Source of the DNA: Chaenocephalus aceratus
Taxonomy: Eukaryota; Chordata; Actinopteri; Perciformes; Channichthyidae
Assembly (NCBI GenBank): GCA_023974075.1
Contig: CM043799.1
Location: 5,256,928 to 5,320,927, forward strand
Reading direction: 5' to 3'
Length of the DNA stretch: 64,000 bases
Shown here: positions 21,959 to 34,500 of the stretch, piece by piece
How the letters are laid out: the number at the start of each line of letters is the position of its first letter
How positions within the stretch are numbered: the stretch's first letter is position 1
Position numbers and translations under genes: made by a program
Notes under the pieces: generated by a model
Seen by the model: the letters and a program-made list of their open reading frames with translations, nothing else
Told to the model about the DNA's origin: nothing
Database searches by the model: none

Positions 21959-23450
21959 TTTTTTTTTTTTTTTTACAAATCTTTTTATTGCAAACAAGTT
22001 ATAATCCAGCAAATGACAAGAAGTAAGCACAGTGGTAGTCAATACAAAACAGTACAGATGTTACCGTTAGCAAATGTAGACAATGGGGATCATTACGAAG
22101 GACCTCCTTGAAAATAAAATGAAATATTGCTCCATATTCACTTCAAGGTTCGTAAAGAGTCCTTGTTTACAGGTTTTTTTTCCATTTAACCCCCCCACCC
22201 CCCACCCACAGGTACTGTATGGTTGGCCCCAAATAGTAAAATAACTGAATTAGTAAGTAAAACATAAATAATAATAATAATCATACTAATACAAATACAA
22301 ATAAATAAAAAGAAAGTCGAGAGCGAAAACAGTCTGTAAGAATCCGGTATAAGGGAAGAAAATAATAGTAAACATTGTCGTCTTGGTGAGAAAAAAGGGT
22401 TTCATTAAGAGGAAAAAGGAAATATAGAAGAGTAGTCTAGGGCAAAAGACAAAGGGTCATGGTGGAAGAGCAGTAATATGAATGGTCACTTTTATTTTAT
22501 TTATTTCCTTTCAGAGAGCTACCTGGGACTCAGCGTCAGAAGTGATAGGGAGTTCTTTGATAAGGCCTAATAGTGGGTCCCAGGTAGTATGGAAGGATTT
22601 CAGAGATCCTTTTAACGAGAATCTTAACTTCTCCATCTGAAGGCATTGCAAGACATCACGTATCCACTGGTCATGTGTTGGTGGGGAAGCATGTATCCAT
22701 TTGAAGAGAATAGAGCGTCTAGCTAATAGAGTGGTGAAGGCAATGACACGGCGTATAGTAATGGGCATATTCTCAGATGGAGGAAGGCCGAATAGTGCAG
22801 TCATAGGATTAGGGTATATCTTTGTGTTAAAGGCCCGCTCAATGGTTCCAAATATGTCAGACCAAAATGTGTCGAACCTCGGGCAAGTCCAGAACATGTG
22901 CAGATGGTCAGCTGGGGATTGATTGCATCTGTTGCAGGCATCACTCCGATCTGGGAATATTTTAGCCAGCTTAGCATTAGTAAAGTGAGCTCTGTGGAGC
23001 ACCTTGCACTGAAGTAGGCCATGTCTAGCACAGATGGAAGATGTATGGACTAGGTTGAGAATGTCACTCCATTGATCCTCGGAAATGTTGCTACCTAGAT
23101 CACGCTCCCAGAGCTCCTTAAGAGGCACCATAGGGTCCGGACTCAGGGTACCAATCTGACCATAGAGAACTGAAACCAAGCGCTTTTGATCAGGGTCGAG
23201 TGTGAGAAATGTATCAATCGGCGATTCGGGGGGGCGGTTAGGAAAATGGGGAAATTGCTTTTGGATGAAGTGCCTGATTTGGAAAAACCGGAAGAGATGA
23301 CTGTTGGGCAGGTTGAATTTGACTCAAAGGGACTCAAAGGATGCAAAGACTCCATCCTCGTAAAGGTCATTAAGCGCTGCGAGACCATTGATCGACCAAA
23401 CGCGGAAGGCCGGGTCCGGACACGATGGGGAGAATAGGTGATTGTTTGAA
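21959..23450 (-). pseudogene. L1-type LINE ORF2 C-terminal fragment
   Basis: An open frame on the minus strand runs from about 23179 to 22511. It shows KELWERDLG, LLQCKVLHRAHFTNAKL, a zinc-finger-like C-x2-C...H-x4-C arrangement (CNRC near residue 80, HLHMFWTC after it) and FWSDIF. These are typical of the C-terminal region of fish L1 ORF2. Upstream codons continue in shifted frames to about 23400. The 3' end is a poly-A, seen as 15 or more T at about 21959-21975 on the + strand. The catalytic reverse transcriptase and endonuclease are absent (5' truncation). Confidence 0.8.
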
Positions 23451-23454
23451 ATTG

Positions 23455-23640
23455 GGGCGTGAACCGAAGCTCTATGTAACCCGTGCTGTTTCCTGAGGGG
23501 GGGGGGCAGATGGTGGAGGGCTTTGAAAGTGAGGACCAGGAGTTTGTAGTGGATGCCAGTGGAGTTCTTTGAGGACCGGGGTGATGTGATGCCATGATTT
23601 GGTGTGGGTGATATATATAGACCCTAACCCATATGTTGTT
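23455..23640 (-). pseudogene. Small L2-like LINE fragment
   Basis: The minus strand, over shifting frames, encodes scraps resembling ITPVLKELHWHP and FKALHH, the C-terminal region of L2-type reverse transcriptases. It abuts the 5' end of the L1 fragment. Too short and broken to be functional. Confidence 0.55.
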
Positions 23641-24056
23641 TAGCCAGTACACCATTTTTTCAAAACAGTAAGACCATGATTTGCGTCCACCCTGTCAGAT
23701 GATTCAGCTCCTCTCTGGCTGGCTGTTTGCTTTGTGCAGCGAGGAACAGGATATGAGGCGATGATTGCCAATATGTCTTCAGAGCATTTGAGCTAATGTG
23801 AGCTACGATGCATTGTAACTGGAATAGAGCAACACATTACTTTCAGAGGGTTCCTGTTGGGGGCTGCACATCAAAGCAGAGGGCTTCAGAGGCACACACA
23901 AGGAAGGTCTGCCTCTTCAGTGACAGTCTTGATTATGTATAAAGCTGCTCTAATCGATACAAGTACTACGAACACAATAATGATGTATTTTGTAAAGGTG
24001 GATGCTAACAGCCGGCATGTTGCTGTATGATTCTTCAGTATCAACACATGGTTGGA

Positions 24057-24508
24057 GGGACGCACGATATTGGTTTTTTGAAACCGATACCGATACCTTC
24101 CTGCTTCTCAATACCGATACCGATAACAAAAAGAAAATTACGCCACTAATTATTTTAACGCATGTGTATTTTTTTTCCTCGACTGCCCCGTAGTTACAGA
24201 GCGCATCGAGTTTAAAATACCATCTACAAGCTGATGCTGACAGTCCCGCTCCTGCCGCCCGCTTGTGGCAGACCACACTTCCACGCTCACCGGCAGGCAC
24301 CGACTGGCCATCGGGAGGACCGGGAGGGTGTGTGTATGTGTGGTCCGAGCGAGCAAGGGAGAGAGACCTTACGTGCATTGTTGTTGTTAGCATCTGGTGC
24401 TAGCTAGCTGCGCTAACGGATATAAGGAGCTGTTTAAATGAAAACAGAGGAGCGACATTTCGCCACAACTGCGCCGAGCACTTGACTTTATGCAGGAAGC
24501 CAGACAGT

Positions 24509-24551
<43 letters not shown>

Positions 24552-24883
24552 TGTATTGTATTATTGTCTTCGTACGCTTTTAACACACCATCGTAGCGAT
24601 GGCGATGTTTCAGGTGACTGATCAGGTTTGAAGTATTGGGGAGCGCTGGATTTGTGAAGACTCCCCTCTTCCTAAACCACTAATACCACAGTACTGGCAA
24701 AACGGGAGGAGCCGAGTCAAAAACAAGAGCCCCTCATCCCAATCCACCCACACCGCAGTATTTTTTTCTTTTTTTTTACCCAAAAAATATATTGTATATT
24801 ATCGGGGCTATTAATACTGGTATCGGGTTTATCGGGATGACGTCATAATTCCTAATATCGGACCGATAATTATCGGGCATCCC
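24057..24883. mobile_element. TIR element with GGGAyGCmCGAT ends
   Basis: Left end GGGACGCACGATATTGG, right end ATTATCGGGCATCCC. The right flank is TA and the left flank GA, so the expected TA duplication may be mutated. CGATA/TATCGG motifs repeat near both ends. It contains a (CA)n run at 24511-24549. No transposase is seen. Confidence 0.55.
24511..24549. repeat. (CA)n microsatellite, 39 bp
   Basis: Perfect CA dinucleotide run inside the element 24057-24883. Confidence 0.95.
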
Positions 24884-25084
24884 TAGTTTCCAGCGATTAG
24901 CAGCAGTTTTTAACATTCAACACTAGGACATTAATCACACAATACAAATGAATTATAATGCTTTGTGTCTGCACAATACGTAACAGGTGAGTGTTTGTCC
25001 CAGCCTATGAAAAGTATTCTATAGACTTAATACACCATCCAAACCACGATATGTTTTCATTGATCATATGAATAATGTTGAACG

Positions 25085-25137
25085 ATGGTCAGGGTCATGG
25101 TCAGGGTCATGGTCAGGGTCATGGTCATGGTCAGGGT
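25085..25137. repeat. 12-bp minisatellite (ATGGTCAGGGTC)n
   Basis: Four to five units in tandem with a 6-base sub-period (GGTCAT / GGTCAG). Confidence 0.9.
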
Positions 25138-26344
25138 CCCTCCATGGTGAATCATATCACAATTTCAACATCAATCAAAATAATCACATTGACTTGTTTT
25201 TTCCAACCCGAAATGATCAAAAGACACAGCTTAGACTTTTAAGATTAAAGGAAGAGTCAGCCCATTTTTGGGAAACATTATGGACTCGTCACAAAAACAA
25301 AGAGCCCCCAGGTCAGAGCCATTTCAGAATGTGCCAGGCTCACCGTCTGTCTGGCCCCCTCTGCAGTTCTTTACATGCATCCACTGCATCAGTCAGAGCC
25401 CTCTGTCTGTTTGCACTTACAGACATGGGGCTCTCTAATGTGATTCTTCATTTGCCATAATGTGATTGATAGGAATCACAGACTCCCCCTTTAATGAGGC
25501 GATCATTTATTTATTCTATTGTATTTGGATATACTGTGGATAAGAGGTCAGCAGCTTTGATCCACTCTAAGAGACTTTGTGCAGTTTGAGGCCTTCTCTT
25601 GAACTGACTGTTCTTAATGTTCTTAATCAAACTGTAACAGGTTTGATCTGCTGAGGTTCTTACAGACAGAGTGGAGAATGGAGTATTCCCAACAACAGTA
25701 TTGCTGTATGTGTGATGTTCCTGTCCCCTCAGGGCGTGCTGTCTGGTTGAAACAAAGCCAGGGTTGGTTGCTGTTAGTGTGCAGTTGACGTATGGGCTTA
25801 GTGCTGCACGGTAACGCCTGCATCGACAGCTGCCGGCAGGAGAGAGGGGAGCAGACTCAAAGTACGACAGCAGCACTGCTATGGAGATTGGGGCAAATGG
25901 AGTTGGTTCCCAAAAGAGTGATGACCAGGTGCAGCTGATTAAAAGCAGAGACGGCGTGTATTGAGTCTTCTCACTTTTGCACAAAAAAACGTACATTTAC
26001 GTGAATTGCGACATAGGCTTGTTTTTTATTTGGAACCGACAGATTTGATCTATTTAAAAACAATGCATATTCCTTTTGGGTTTTCTCTACTTCTGTATTG
26101 TTTTCCGCAGTCTCAAGCTATTATTCCTTCTTCAGGGTTAATCCATGAATGATCCTGGTTCCATTGTCTGTTCCCAAAATAATCTGCACTACTTTAAGTG
26201 TGTTTCCATTGCCCGAGGCTACGGAGAGGGCTGGTAGTATGGAGCCGTAGATGTGACTACACACGTATCCTACATGTCTGCAACAGTTTCAACTACAAGG
26301 AAGCTGTTTACTATCACAGCTGAAGTGTAGTTTTGATTTTTATA

Positions 26345-27330
26345 ATTTTTTTAATTTAGCCTTTATTTATACAGGTGTAAAATCTCATTGGACACAAGGT
26401 CTCATTTTCAAGAGAGACCTGTTCAGTAGTAACACCACCACACAAAGCTACAGACAGGATACTAAACACAGAGGCAACACTCAAATACAACATCGTAAAA
26501 AAAGTAGTAATTGAAGTCCACATACAGTCAGATATAGCAGGTGCAAACACCCACAGAGGGTTTCTCCAGCTTTTTTAAAATGAGTTTAAAACCCGTGATG
26601 GGTATCAAAGTGGTCATCTTAAGTTCCTGCTGAAGCGTGTTCCAGGTCGAGGGGCAGAGTATGATATGGCTTTTCCCCAAGCACCGTGCGTACTGAGGGG
26701 ACGCACAGAGTGAGGTCATTGTGAGATCAGTCTATAGCTGTACTGTGTGTGTGATAGTAAGTGGATATGTGGAGGGGCAGCAGTCCAAGCATAGCGGTAT
26801 AGATGAGTGTGTACCAGTGCAGCGATCTGCGCATTATAACGATGTCCAGTTGACTAAAGCGTGCAGCGTGCAGTGGTGTGTGAGGGGTTTACAGTTGGTT
26901 ATGAACCTCAGAGCCCCATGGTAGACAGCGCCCAGCAGATGAAGGGAGTGAGCTGAGGCGTTCATGAACACAACATCCCCGTAGTCCAAGAGCGGCAACA
27001 ATGTGGCAGCTACGAGCCGTTTCCTCGCACTCGTGGAGAAGCAGGCCTCGTTTCTAAAAAAGAATCCCAGTTTGAATTTCAATTTCCTTAAGAGATTGTT
27101 AATATGTGCTTTGAAGCAGAGATGTTCATCTATAGTGATGCCCAAGTATCTGCAGGTGTGAACAGCTTCGATGGGGCTATGCTGTGCAGACAGGATGCAG
27201 GGAGGAACAGTTGGTCACTTTGTCTTATTGGAAAACAACATGGCTTTTGAATCTGAATTGAACACCAACCTGAGGTGGAACAGATGTGACTGGAAAGGGT
27301 CAAAAGCAGACTGCAGACGTGTTGCAAGGG
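26345..27330 (-). pseudogene. Non-LTR retrotransposon 3' half, thumb region of the reverse transcriptase
   Basis: The minus strand at 27145-26834 encodes GITIDEHLCFKAHINNL, KLKFKLGFFFRN, ARKRLVAATLLPLLDYGD and HGALRFITN. This is the region after the catalytic core in a fish LINE of uncertain clade (I- or Nimb-like is possible). Further codons lie in other frames up to about 27330 and down to about 26530. The 3' end near 26345-26400 has CCTTTATTTA then CTCATT and CAAGAGAGACCTG, a frequent fish LINE terminus. Endonuclease and YADD are absent. Confidence 0.7.
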
Positions 27331-29040
27331 CAACAGTTAGTTAAGCTTCCTAATCGGTGATGTGCTGTATCCTCCATTCGCTAAGTGGCTTAGCTGGGGC
27401 TTATTCTCAAGTGGCTCCGTTCACTATGACAACACACAGCTAATGCACTCTCAATGCAGTGTTCTCCATGTAAAGGACATCTCTCAGAAATCCATTCTCG
27501 CTCTTACTGAGAGGATATCAAGTCGTCTGTCTGGGCAATTGATGACGATGAAGACAACGGCACATTAGGCTCTCTCAGTTTCACAAGTCCAGTCCATTAT
27601 AAAACACTTTTTGCTTTTTGTTAATAATCTTAGAAATTCTTAAATAACTTTTGAATAATAACAATAAATTGATGTGCTTCTATTCATGCCACAACGTTTA
27701 TTGAAATGGCAAGAAAATACATCATTTTTCACATTATACCAAATAAAACTCAGCAGTTAAGTCCTCAGTTATTGACACAAAAATAGGTTTGTTAAAAAGC
27801 CCAATGCTTTTCTTTCACATTGTCCCTGAACAAACTGTACATTACTGTGCAGGGAAAGTCAGCTGAAAGTAGAATGTAATCCATCTAAGACGCCCTCATG
27901 TTTCATCTGTGATACATTAAATGATCGATGAATGCTGTACTTTGAAGTTGGATGACATTCTCAACAAACTCATTTCATTATTAAAACATTTTGGAGAAAA
28001 TCTAATGAAAAATGTCCTTTCCTGCTTAGAAGGACCCTGGAAATGCTAATACGATTTTTTTTTTACTGTTAATTATTTTGTATAAAATGAAAGGTTTGCT
28101 GGAAAATGCAATGCAATCCTGTTCGGATGACACTGTGACCACACCGTCTGAATTCACCGCATCTTCCTTTGGTTTCTCTTTTGACCTCACTCCAAATTGA
28201 ATTGAAAGTGTCAGCAGCCATGTTGGAGAAATGACTCTAATCCCTTCCTAAGAAGATGCACCTGGTTCTACAAGAGACACAACATGTATATTACAATGCA
28301 TAACGTGGTGTGTTAGTATTAATAAGACATTAACGCTGCATTTAAAGTGATTCAAGCAGATGGTGAAGTAGTGAATAGAGTGATTATTAGAGTTAGAACT
28401 CAACGGGGTCACAGCTCAAGTTTCCCCCTTGTTCCTGTCTCTCGCTGCCTGTTCTCTTCACTGACCTCTAACAGATATATCAGGTCTCTTTTAGGTCCAA
28501 CTTTCTGTACCTCTGCCTCAGTCCTTTCCTTCTCCTCAACCCAGACATGTTGGCCTCGGCAGCCTGATTACAGGAGGCAGATGGAGGAAATTCCTTAAAC
28601 TAGGACAAATCCTGAAAATGCTTCCTTGCCGGCCCCAGGTGTCTGTGTGCGGAAAGACTGTGAGGCCACAGACGTCTACTTGATTTAGCTCGCAGAAGTT
28701 AGACATGCTCCCTGGTAAAGCCAAGGGTGAGAAAGCAGAAGTCAGTAATTGCTCATATTGATCACAACAGGGGCTTCAAATGGATTCCCGTCTGACTGAA
28801 GAAGAGATCAGGTGAACCTCTCCGTGTTCTGACAAGGTTTGAAAGACATAGTACTCTCCTTATAGTCTGTTTGCCAGCTCATAGGGTGCTGTTCTGAACC
28901 TGGACATGTTGAGTACCCCAAGGTTTTATGGCAGAAATGTATGGTACAGGTCACCAGCACATAGAACCTGCCGGATGCTAACTTGCATATGTTGGTCAAT
29001 TTGCACAATTAGCATAATATGTATTAATAAGCACACATTA
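27331..29040. other. Intron sequence without recognised features
   Basis: No coding, RNA or TIR signature was recognised. Open frames here are short and unsupported. Confidence 0.4.
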
Positions 29041-29044
29041 GCAT

Positions 29045-29285
29045 TATTGTCGGCAGTGGCTCTGTCGGTAGGGGCTTGGACTGTGAGCTGTAGGGTCGCT
29101 GGTTCAAGTCCCCAAACAGACTTAAAACATGGAGTGTGGACTGGTACTTGGAGAGGTCCCAGTTCACCTCCTGGGCCCTGCCGTGGTGCCCTTGAGCAAG
29201 GCACCAGACACATGCAGAGACCAAATCTCACTGTGTGTGCTGTGTGCATGTGTGACCATTAAAGAGGGTTTCATCCTCTGATTCA
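29045..29285 (+). mobile_element. tRNA-derived SINE
   Basis: The head resembles a tRNA: A-box-like TGGCTCTGTCGGTAGGGG and B-box GGTTCAAGTCC at about 29100-29111. The body contains GGTGCCCTTGAGCAAGGCACC, the hallmark middle region of a large fish SINE group. It is internally transcribed by RNA polymerase III in such families. Not a functional tRNA. Confidence 0.75.
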
Positions 29286-29789
29286 ATAGGCTCGTTGAAA
29301 ATAGTTTAAAAATAGCTTGGTCGAGTTGGACAGTTTGGGAGTGGTTTTGGGGGTTACCAAGGGTGCTGAATCCAGTTCTGAATTTTTTTTAGGATCCATT
29401 AGGATTGATTGCTTTTGGGTGGATTTCCAAGATTTAGTGGACTCTTAATCGTTTGGATTGACAGATTGCTTATTTATTTGAAAATAATTGTCCACAGTAG
29501 AGGTAACAATTTTCATTTGTTGCTCTCTATATCGAGATCGCAGCACTACTCATGGTAGTCAAAATCAGGAGTACAAATATGGCCACTGTCCGATTAAAAC
29601 TGCAATTTTTCATCAGAACATTTTCAAAATTGATTTAGAATCCTCAATAACCTCCCAACCAAACGCAAACGAACAGAATACGAAATCAAAAAAGTCTTCC
29701 GTTCACACAAGACCGCTCGAAAGCGCTGGAGACACTGTAGTACATATGCCGGGCCTGTAAGTGGCGCTGTACTTCTGCCACAAAATTAA

Positions 29790-31870
29790 AAAAACATTGT
29801 AATATCGCACTTATCTTATGGCTCTGCGGTTCAAACAGACCGTCCATGAATGCAGTTTATTCGGTAAGTGAAATTCAAGCACTTTATTTCTTACTTGTCT
29901 TTTTATTCAGCTAACAAGCGAGACGAAGCTACATCTGTGCTAACGATGCTATCTGTAGCATACAAGTTAAAACATAATAGAGAAGTGTAAAAACATTAAG
30001 AAGGAGTATACTGTAAAACATAAGGCTTCTCGGTGAGGTTGGTAAAATAAGGTCATGCTTGTACATTAGTTAGTTTGCTAGTTAGGTAACTGTATGCATT
30101 GTTATTGTTAATTTAAAATAGCTATGCTCGACGATGCAGACAGCTAGCGTCACATTAGTGTTGAAGAGCAGAGTACTGTATGAGGTTAACCTCACTATAA
30201 GATCTGTGTATCTGAAAAATATGAATCTCACATTTCCAGTTGGTTCCAGAAATAACGTTAACGTAGATATTGCAATATGGTTTGTTGAGCTGGAGTTGAT
30301 TATTGAAGCTTACTGGTTAACGTTCATCATATTAAACGAACGAACCCAAACGTTGTTGTTTTTATTAATATTATTACCAATACTTAGCATTTTATTATCA
30401 TTACACTGGAGAAACCGACTTATTGTGGTAGCAGAACGTGAACATGCAACTTAATGCCTGCATTTGAGGACGAAAGCGTCGTCAATGCTTTAGGGACAAG
30501 GAAATGATTTGTTTAAATATTAGATATGACGTTATGTGTGCTTCTGTGACAATGAAGCTTATTCATTGCATTACATTTGTTGAAGATGTTTGTCTTTTAC
30601 CCTTGCGTGTGTGTTACAAATGAATGTGAATATGGCATAGAACAAATATTTAAATTGACTGTCTCATGAAAAACGATTCTAAAATAAAAAGGACCACAAC
30701 TAGACAATAATACACAATCCAACTGATAAGATACAGTAAGGGCTTTGATATCCAGCACTTTCTTTAAGAATAACAAAAAGATTATCACATGACATTTGCA
30801 TGTAAAAAAAGTCTGTGACCAACACATTGTTACTTTACATATGTATATCTGTTTGTTTAAAGTTTCCAGGTGATGCAGACAGACCAGAGGATGCTGACCA
30901 CGAGAGACAGACCAGAGGATGCTGACCACGAGAGACAGACCTATTCCTAACATCAGTGAACTTCAGCATGGACTCAAGGTACAAAGAATCGAGAAACGTT
31001 CTGGTTTAAATAGATAAAGTAACAACTATAATCAGCTTTCACATTTCAATGTATTTAAGGCAATTATTATTTTACATTGTGAGAATTGCTACCATTTGTC
31101 TCTACATATTGTCTGTAAAAGACGTGGTAAAAGTGGTTCTTGCAGTGAGACAACCGAGCAGTTGAATATTATTTAATAAGATATTTTAATGTTGATTAAC
31201 TGCAGACTGTTCATTCATAATCTGATTATCTTTGTAGTACAAAGTGATGAATTAAAAAAACACATTACAATTTAAAAAATACATTATTTCTACAGCCGCT
31301 AAATAAACAAACCTTTCATAAATAACACACTTGCTCTGCAATAATGTCATATGTTTCTTGTCATTTCTGTTAGGAAAGGACATACCTGAAGGACACAACT
31401 GCCTCACCGTTTTCTCAGAAGAAAATGAAAAGCTGATTTCAGATTAAAGACCAATACAGGACATTCACTAAAACTACACTTTTATTGTGAACACAAAGTC
31501 AAACAGGACCATCATTTGTTTGTGGCAGCTGAGCCCAGTATGGGCTCACAGATGCAGTTAGGTGGTTTCTTCATCAGGCCTGGTCCTCCTCCATCAGGCC
31601 ACGTCCTCATCCCAGAGAAAGACCTCTCCACCTTCTCCAGCCAAACCCACAGACAGGACATCCGTCACGCTGAGGTTTCTCCCAAAGTCTCTGCACACTG
31701 TCTCAATTGATCCACACTGTGAATATGAGGGGGAAATGTGTCATAAATGCTTTAGACAATAAGAAATATGAAGTTAACTGTAAGGAATGGCTCATTCTTT
31801 TTTAAATAGACAAAACTATTACTGTATTTCAATATCTCATGTCTGAAAGTTGAATTTAAAAGAAGAAGAG
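29790..31870 (+). mobile_element. Spliced-looking non-coding unit, copy 1
   Basis: Homologous to about 40960-43200. On the + strand it keeps a donor (TCG/GTAAGTG at 29864), an exon 30870-30978 (acceptor TTTCCAG, donor AAG/GTACAAAG) and an acceptor CTGTTAG before 31374. Each junction is preserved in the other copy. On the minus strand an acceptor (about 31725, CCCTCATATTCACAG) precedes a segment ending with a conserved AATAAA near 31480. No long frame crosses these junctions. I infer it derives from the two convergent transcripts of an autonomous element. Exon 2 holds a 31-bp tandem duplication (30885-30945). Confidence 0.5.
30125..30282 (+). repeat. 158-bp inverted duplication, left copy
   Basis: Reverse complement of 32580-32737 with about four mismatches by eye. 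It belongs to copy 1 of the spliced-looking unit. Confidence 0.85.
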
Positions 31871-32579
31871 GCCCCAAAAATAAAGATTGGTATATCAATA
31901 AATGTGGTTGATTTTGTCTTAAAATACAAATACAAATACTTGTATTTCTCTTTTTTGGTTTGCAAGGGTGTCACCTTCCGCGGAGCCCATTTTCTGTAGT
32001 ATTATCCTAACAACGAGAAAACAAGAGGGAACAACCCTTATTTAGGTTTTTTAAAAAGTGACAATATCAGCTTGCATTCATCCGACAAAAATACGACACA
32101 GGGTATTGTCTAATTGCTGGTTGTCTTGTGTTTTTATGGGATTTGGATAACGGATTTATTCTATAAAATATTTTGAATGGTTTTCACTTAATACTGTTAT
32201 AAAGTCGGCTGCGGACAGCCGGGCTGTAGTAAATAGTGCAGCAGATCTACACAGCTAGCTCGCTTGTTAGCATTATTAACAGCTATTTATGTACATTTTC
32301 AAGTTCTGCTTGAAAGCAAGTTCCTGCAAACTGTTCAAACAAACGCTTCAACTTGTACCATTTATAATCTGTATGTTTGAATATGGATCTTAAATGGCGT
32401 GACGTTGAAGCAGCTGTAGTTCCTTTAAGCATAACGTTATCATTTTTCTTCTGGCAACTAGATTTATGATTTGAAAATTATAAAAGTAGGGTAGACATGT
32501 GGATATTATCCAGCTGAACAAAACGTGACCCGTCTCTTAAATGTGTGTCAACCACAGACCTTATTTCCAGCTATTTTCA

Positions 32580-32737
32580 AACCATATTGCACTATCTACG
32601 TCAACGTTATTTCTGGAACCAACTGGAAATGTGAGATTCATATTTTTCAGATACACAGATCTTATAGTGAGGTTAATCTCATACAGTACTCTGCTCTTCA
32701 ACACTAATGTGACGCTAGGTGTCTGCATCGTCGAGCA
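32580..32737 (-). repeat. 158-bp inverted duplication, right copy
   Basis: Pairs with 30125-30282. I see no equivalent in the second copy of the unit (40960-43200), so it is specific to this locus. Confidence 0.85.
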
Positions 32738-32739
32738 GT

Positions 32740-32885
32740 AGTGAATATGAGAGGATTTCAGTAGTGTGTGTGTGAGGCTTAATTTTCAGTAGTGTGTGTG
32801 TGAGGTGTTCAGTAGTGAATGTGAGAGGATTTCAGTAGTGTGTGTGCTAGGCCAGATGTTTTCAGTAGTGTGTGTGTGAGGTGAG
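32740..32885. repeat. TTCAGTAGTGTGTGTGTGAGG minisatellite, irregular
   Basis: Five or so units beginning TTCAGTAGTG with variable tails, in tandem right after the inverted duplication. Confidence 0.75.
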
Positions 32886-32931
32886 TTTGAATGTTGGCCT
32901 ACACGGCCCTTCATAGCTGTGGCTTTATCGT

Positions 32932-33727
32932 AGGGGTGGGCGATATTGAAAAATATGTTATCACGATATTTTCAGGCAGTATCACGATAGACGATATATA
33001 TCACGATATTTTTTCATGTCGGTTATTATGGTTATTTTTCAAGTTACTTAACAGTACAAGCACCTACAAGGTAACAGAAACTAAAACAAAAAGGAGTAAC
33101 AGACCAAAATAGCATTTCAAGCTGGTTTTATTTCAGAAATGAATCCCTGAATGAACAAGTGAGCAGTGAACATCAATAAACATGAAAAGGAGGGTAAAAC
33201 ATAACTAAGTAAAACATAAAACATCAATGAGGAAAAGTCAGTGCCAAATAATTAAAATGTAAACTTTAGAGGAGACTTGAAGTGTAATAAAAGACTTTAG
33301 CATAACTGAAGGGAAAAACATAAAACGCCACCGCGTCAGTTATGTCTTTCCACCGTTTGCTAGTCTTTTCATCAGGAGCCCCTTGATGAAATGCCTGCCC
33401 TATGGTTGCTCGCTGCAAAGAAAGGGGGCGGGGACTTTGGGAGCGTGTCAAACAACTCGGACTGAACGAAAGCAGAGGTGCGCTGACATTGTGAAATCGA
33501 TCGGGCTTGATATATGGTGAAATTAAAATCAGTAGGTGAGGCTGGGGGAGCGGGAGGGGAAGAGGCTCCGCTGTCATAGCCCCCTGCGCCGCGCACGGAG
33601 AGCCTCTTCCCCTCCCGCTATTTTTTTTTTTTTTTTTTATCACGATAGGACGATATCTCTGAAAAAGCATATCGTGGAGACCTAATATCGTCACGACGAT
33701 ATATATCGTCATATCGCCCACCCCTAC
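32932..33727. mobile_element. hAT-like MITE (AGGGGTGGGCGATAT ends), 796 bp
   Basis: Ends AGGGGTGGGCGATAT and ATATCGCCCACCCCT(AC), with an 8-bp target duplication TTTATCGT at 32924-32931 and 33728-33735. It contains many CGATA/TATCG motifs near both ends and a T-run near 33620-33640. No transposase is present. Confidence 0.75.
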
Positions 33728-34384
33728 TTTATCGTTATCAGGAAATTATCGTATAGGACATACACACGGAGCCGTTTGGCGTTCCGTTTGCAGATCTATC
33801 CACCTTGGGACCCGTTATCGTTTTAGGGGTCCGTTTCCGCGTCTCCGTTACGGCCTCGTGTGAACGAACGGGCTATACGAAAGAGAAAAGTAGAGGATAC
33901 AACCGTTTGCGTTCTTGTGTAAACAGCACCTTAATGCCTTGACATGAGGCGCACTTGATTAAGGTCTCATTTGTTAACACCCCCCCAAAAGCCTCAAAGC
34001 ATCACTTTGATCCATTAGGCTCTCATCAACATGAAACGGTTAATTGCTTATACAAAGAGCTGATTGGATTGGAACTTGCTGCTTGCATTTTATATTAATG
34101 AGTATAACCACAGTATAGCTGCAGTCATTAGCAGAAGCCTAAACCATTAGCAGCGTTTCCTTTGCCAAACCATCGCACAGATTTCCTCCCTAGCATAGCT
34201 TTAATTGCTTATTCAACAGTCTAATTAGCATTAGCAAGTATGTTTTGATAATCTTATAAAAGGTAATTAAGGTTAACACAAGGGAGTTAAAACATGCTTT
34301 TGTTGCTATAAAGAAAGTAGGGAGAGGTCTGCTTGCTAACTAGTTGTGCTGTTAAAAGGAAGTGGCATCAGATTGCATATTTGG

Positions 34385-34500
34385 TCATCAGAATCAAAAT
34401 CGGTTTTATTTCCAAGTAGGTTTACACATACAAGGAATTTGCTTTGGTATAAATGGTGCATACAAAGACACAGAAAGAAGACTACGTAGCAAAAAAAAGG
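34385..34500 (-). mobile_element. LINE 3'-end fragment
   Basis: CATCAGAATC then GGTTTTATTTCCAAGTAGG and TTTACACATACAAGGAATTT is a common fish LINE terminus, here in minus orientation and strongly 5'-truncated. 34501-35370 shows nothing further except a scrap of the 36350-36945 family at about 34980-35080. Confidence 0.5.

Larger units (their letters stand above)
29655..33935. mobile_element. Composite with PIF/Harbinger-like margins, related to 49457-50612
   Basis: 29690-29790 matches 49550-49650 (GACCGCTC, then ACATATGC and GGCGCTGTA). 33745-33930 matches 50425-50590 (ACACGGAGCCGTTTG, CCACCTTGGGACCCGTTATCG). These are left and right margins of one family. Between them are the spliced-looking unit (29790-31870), an inverted duplication, a minisatellite and a hAT element. 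The left terminus is not clearly preserved. Confidence 0.5.

Noticed and set aside
25511..25996. 161-codon minus-strand frame
   Set aside because: No recognisable domain or splice support. It lies in syt14 intron 1 and fits chance openness.
29655..33935. Whole 4.3-kb composite as a single intact Harbinger element
   Set aside because: The left terminus and a TAA duplication are not visible, so only the family margins are claimed.
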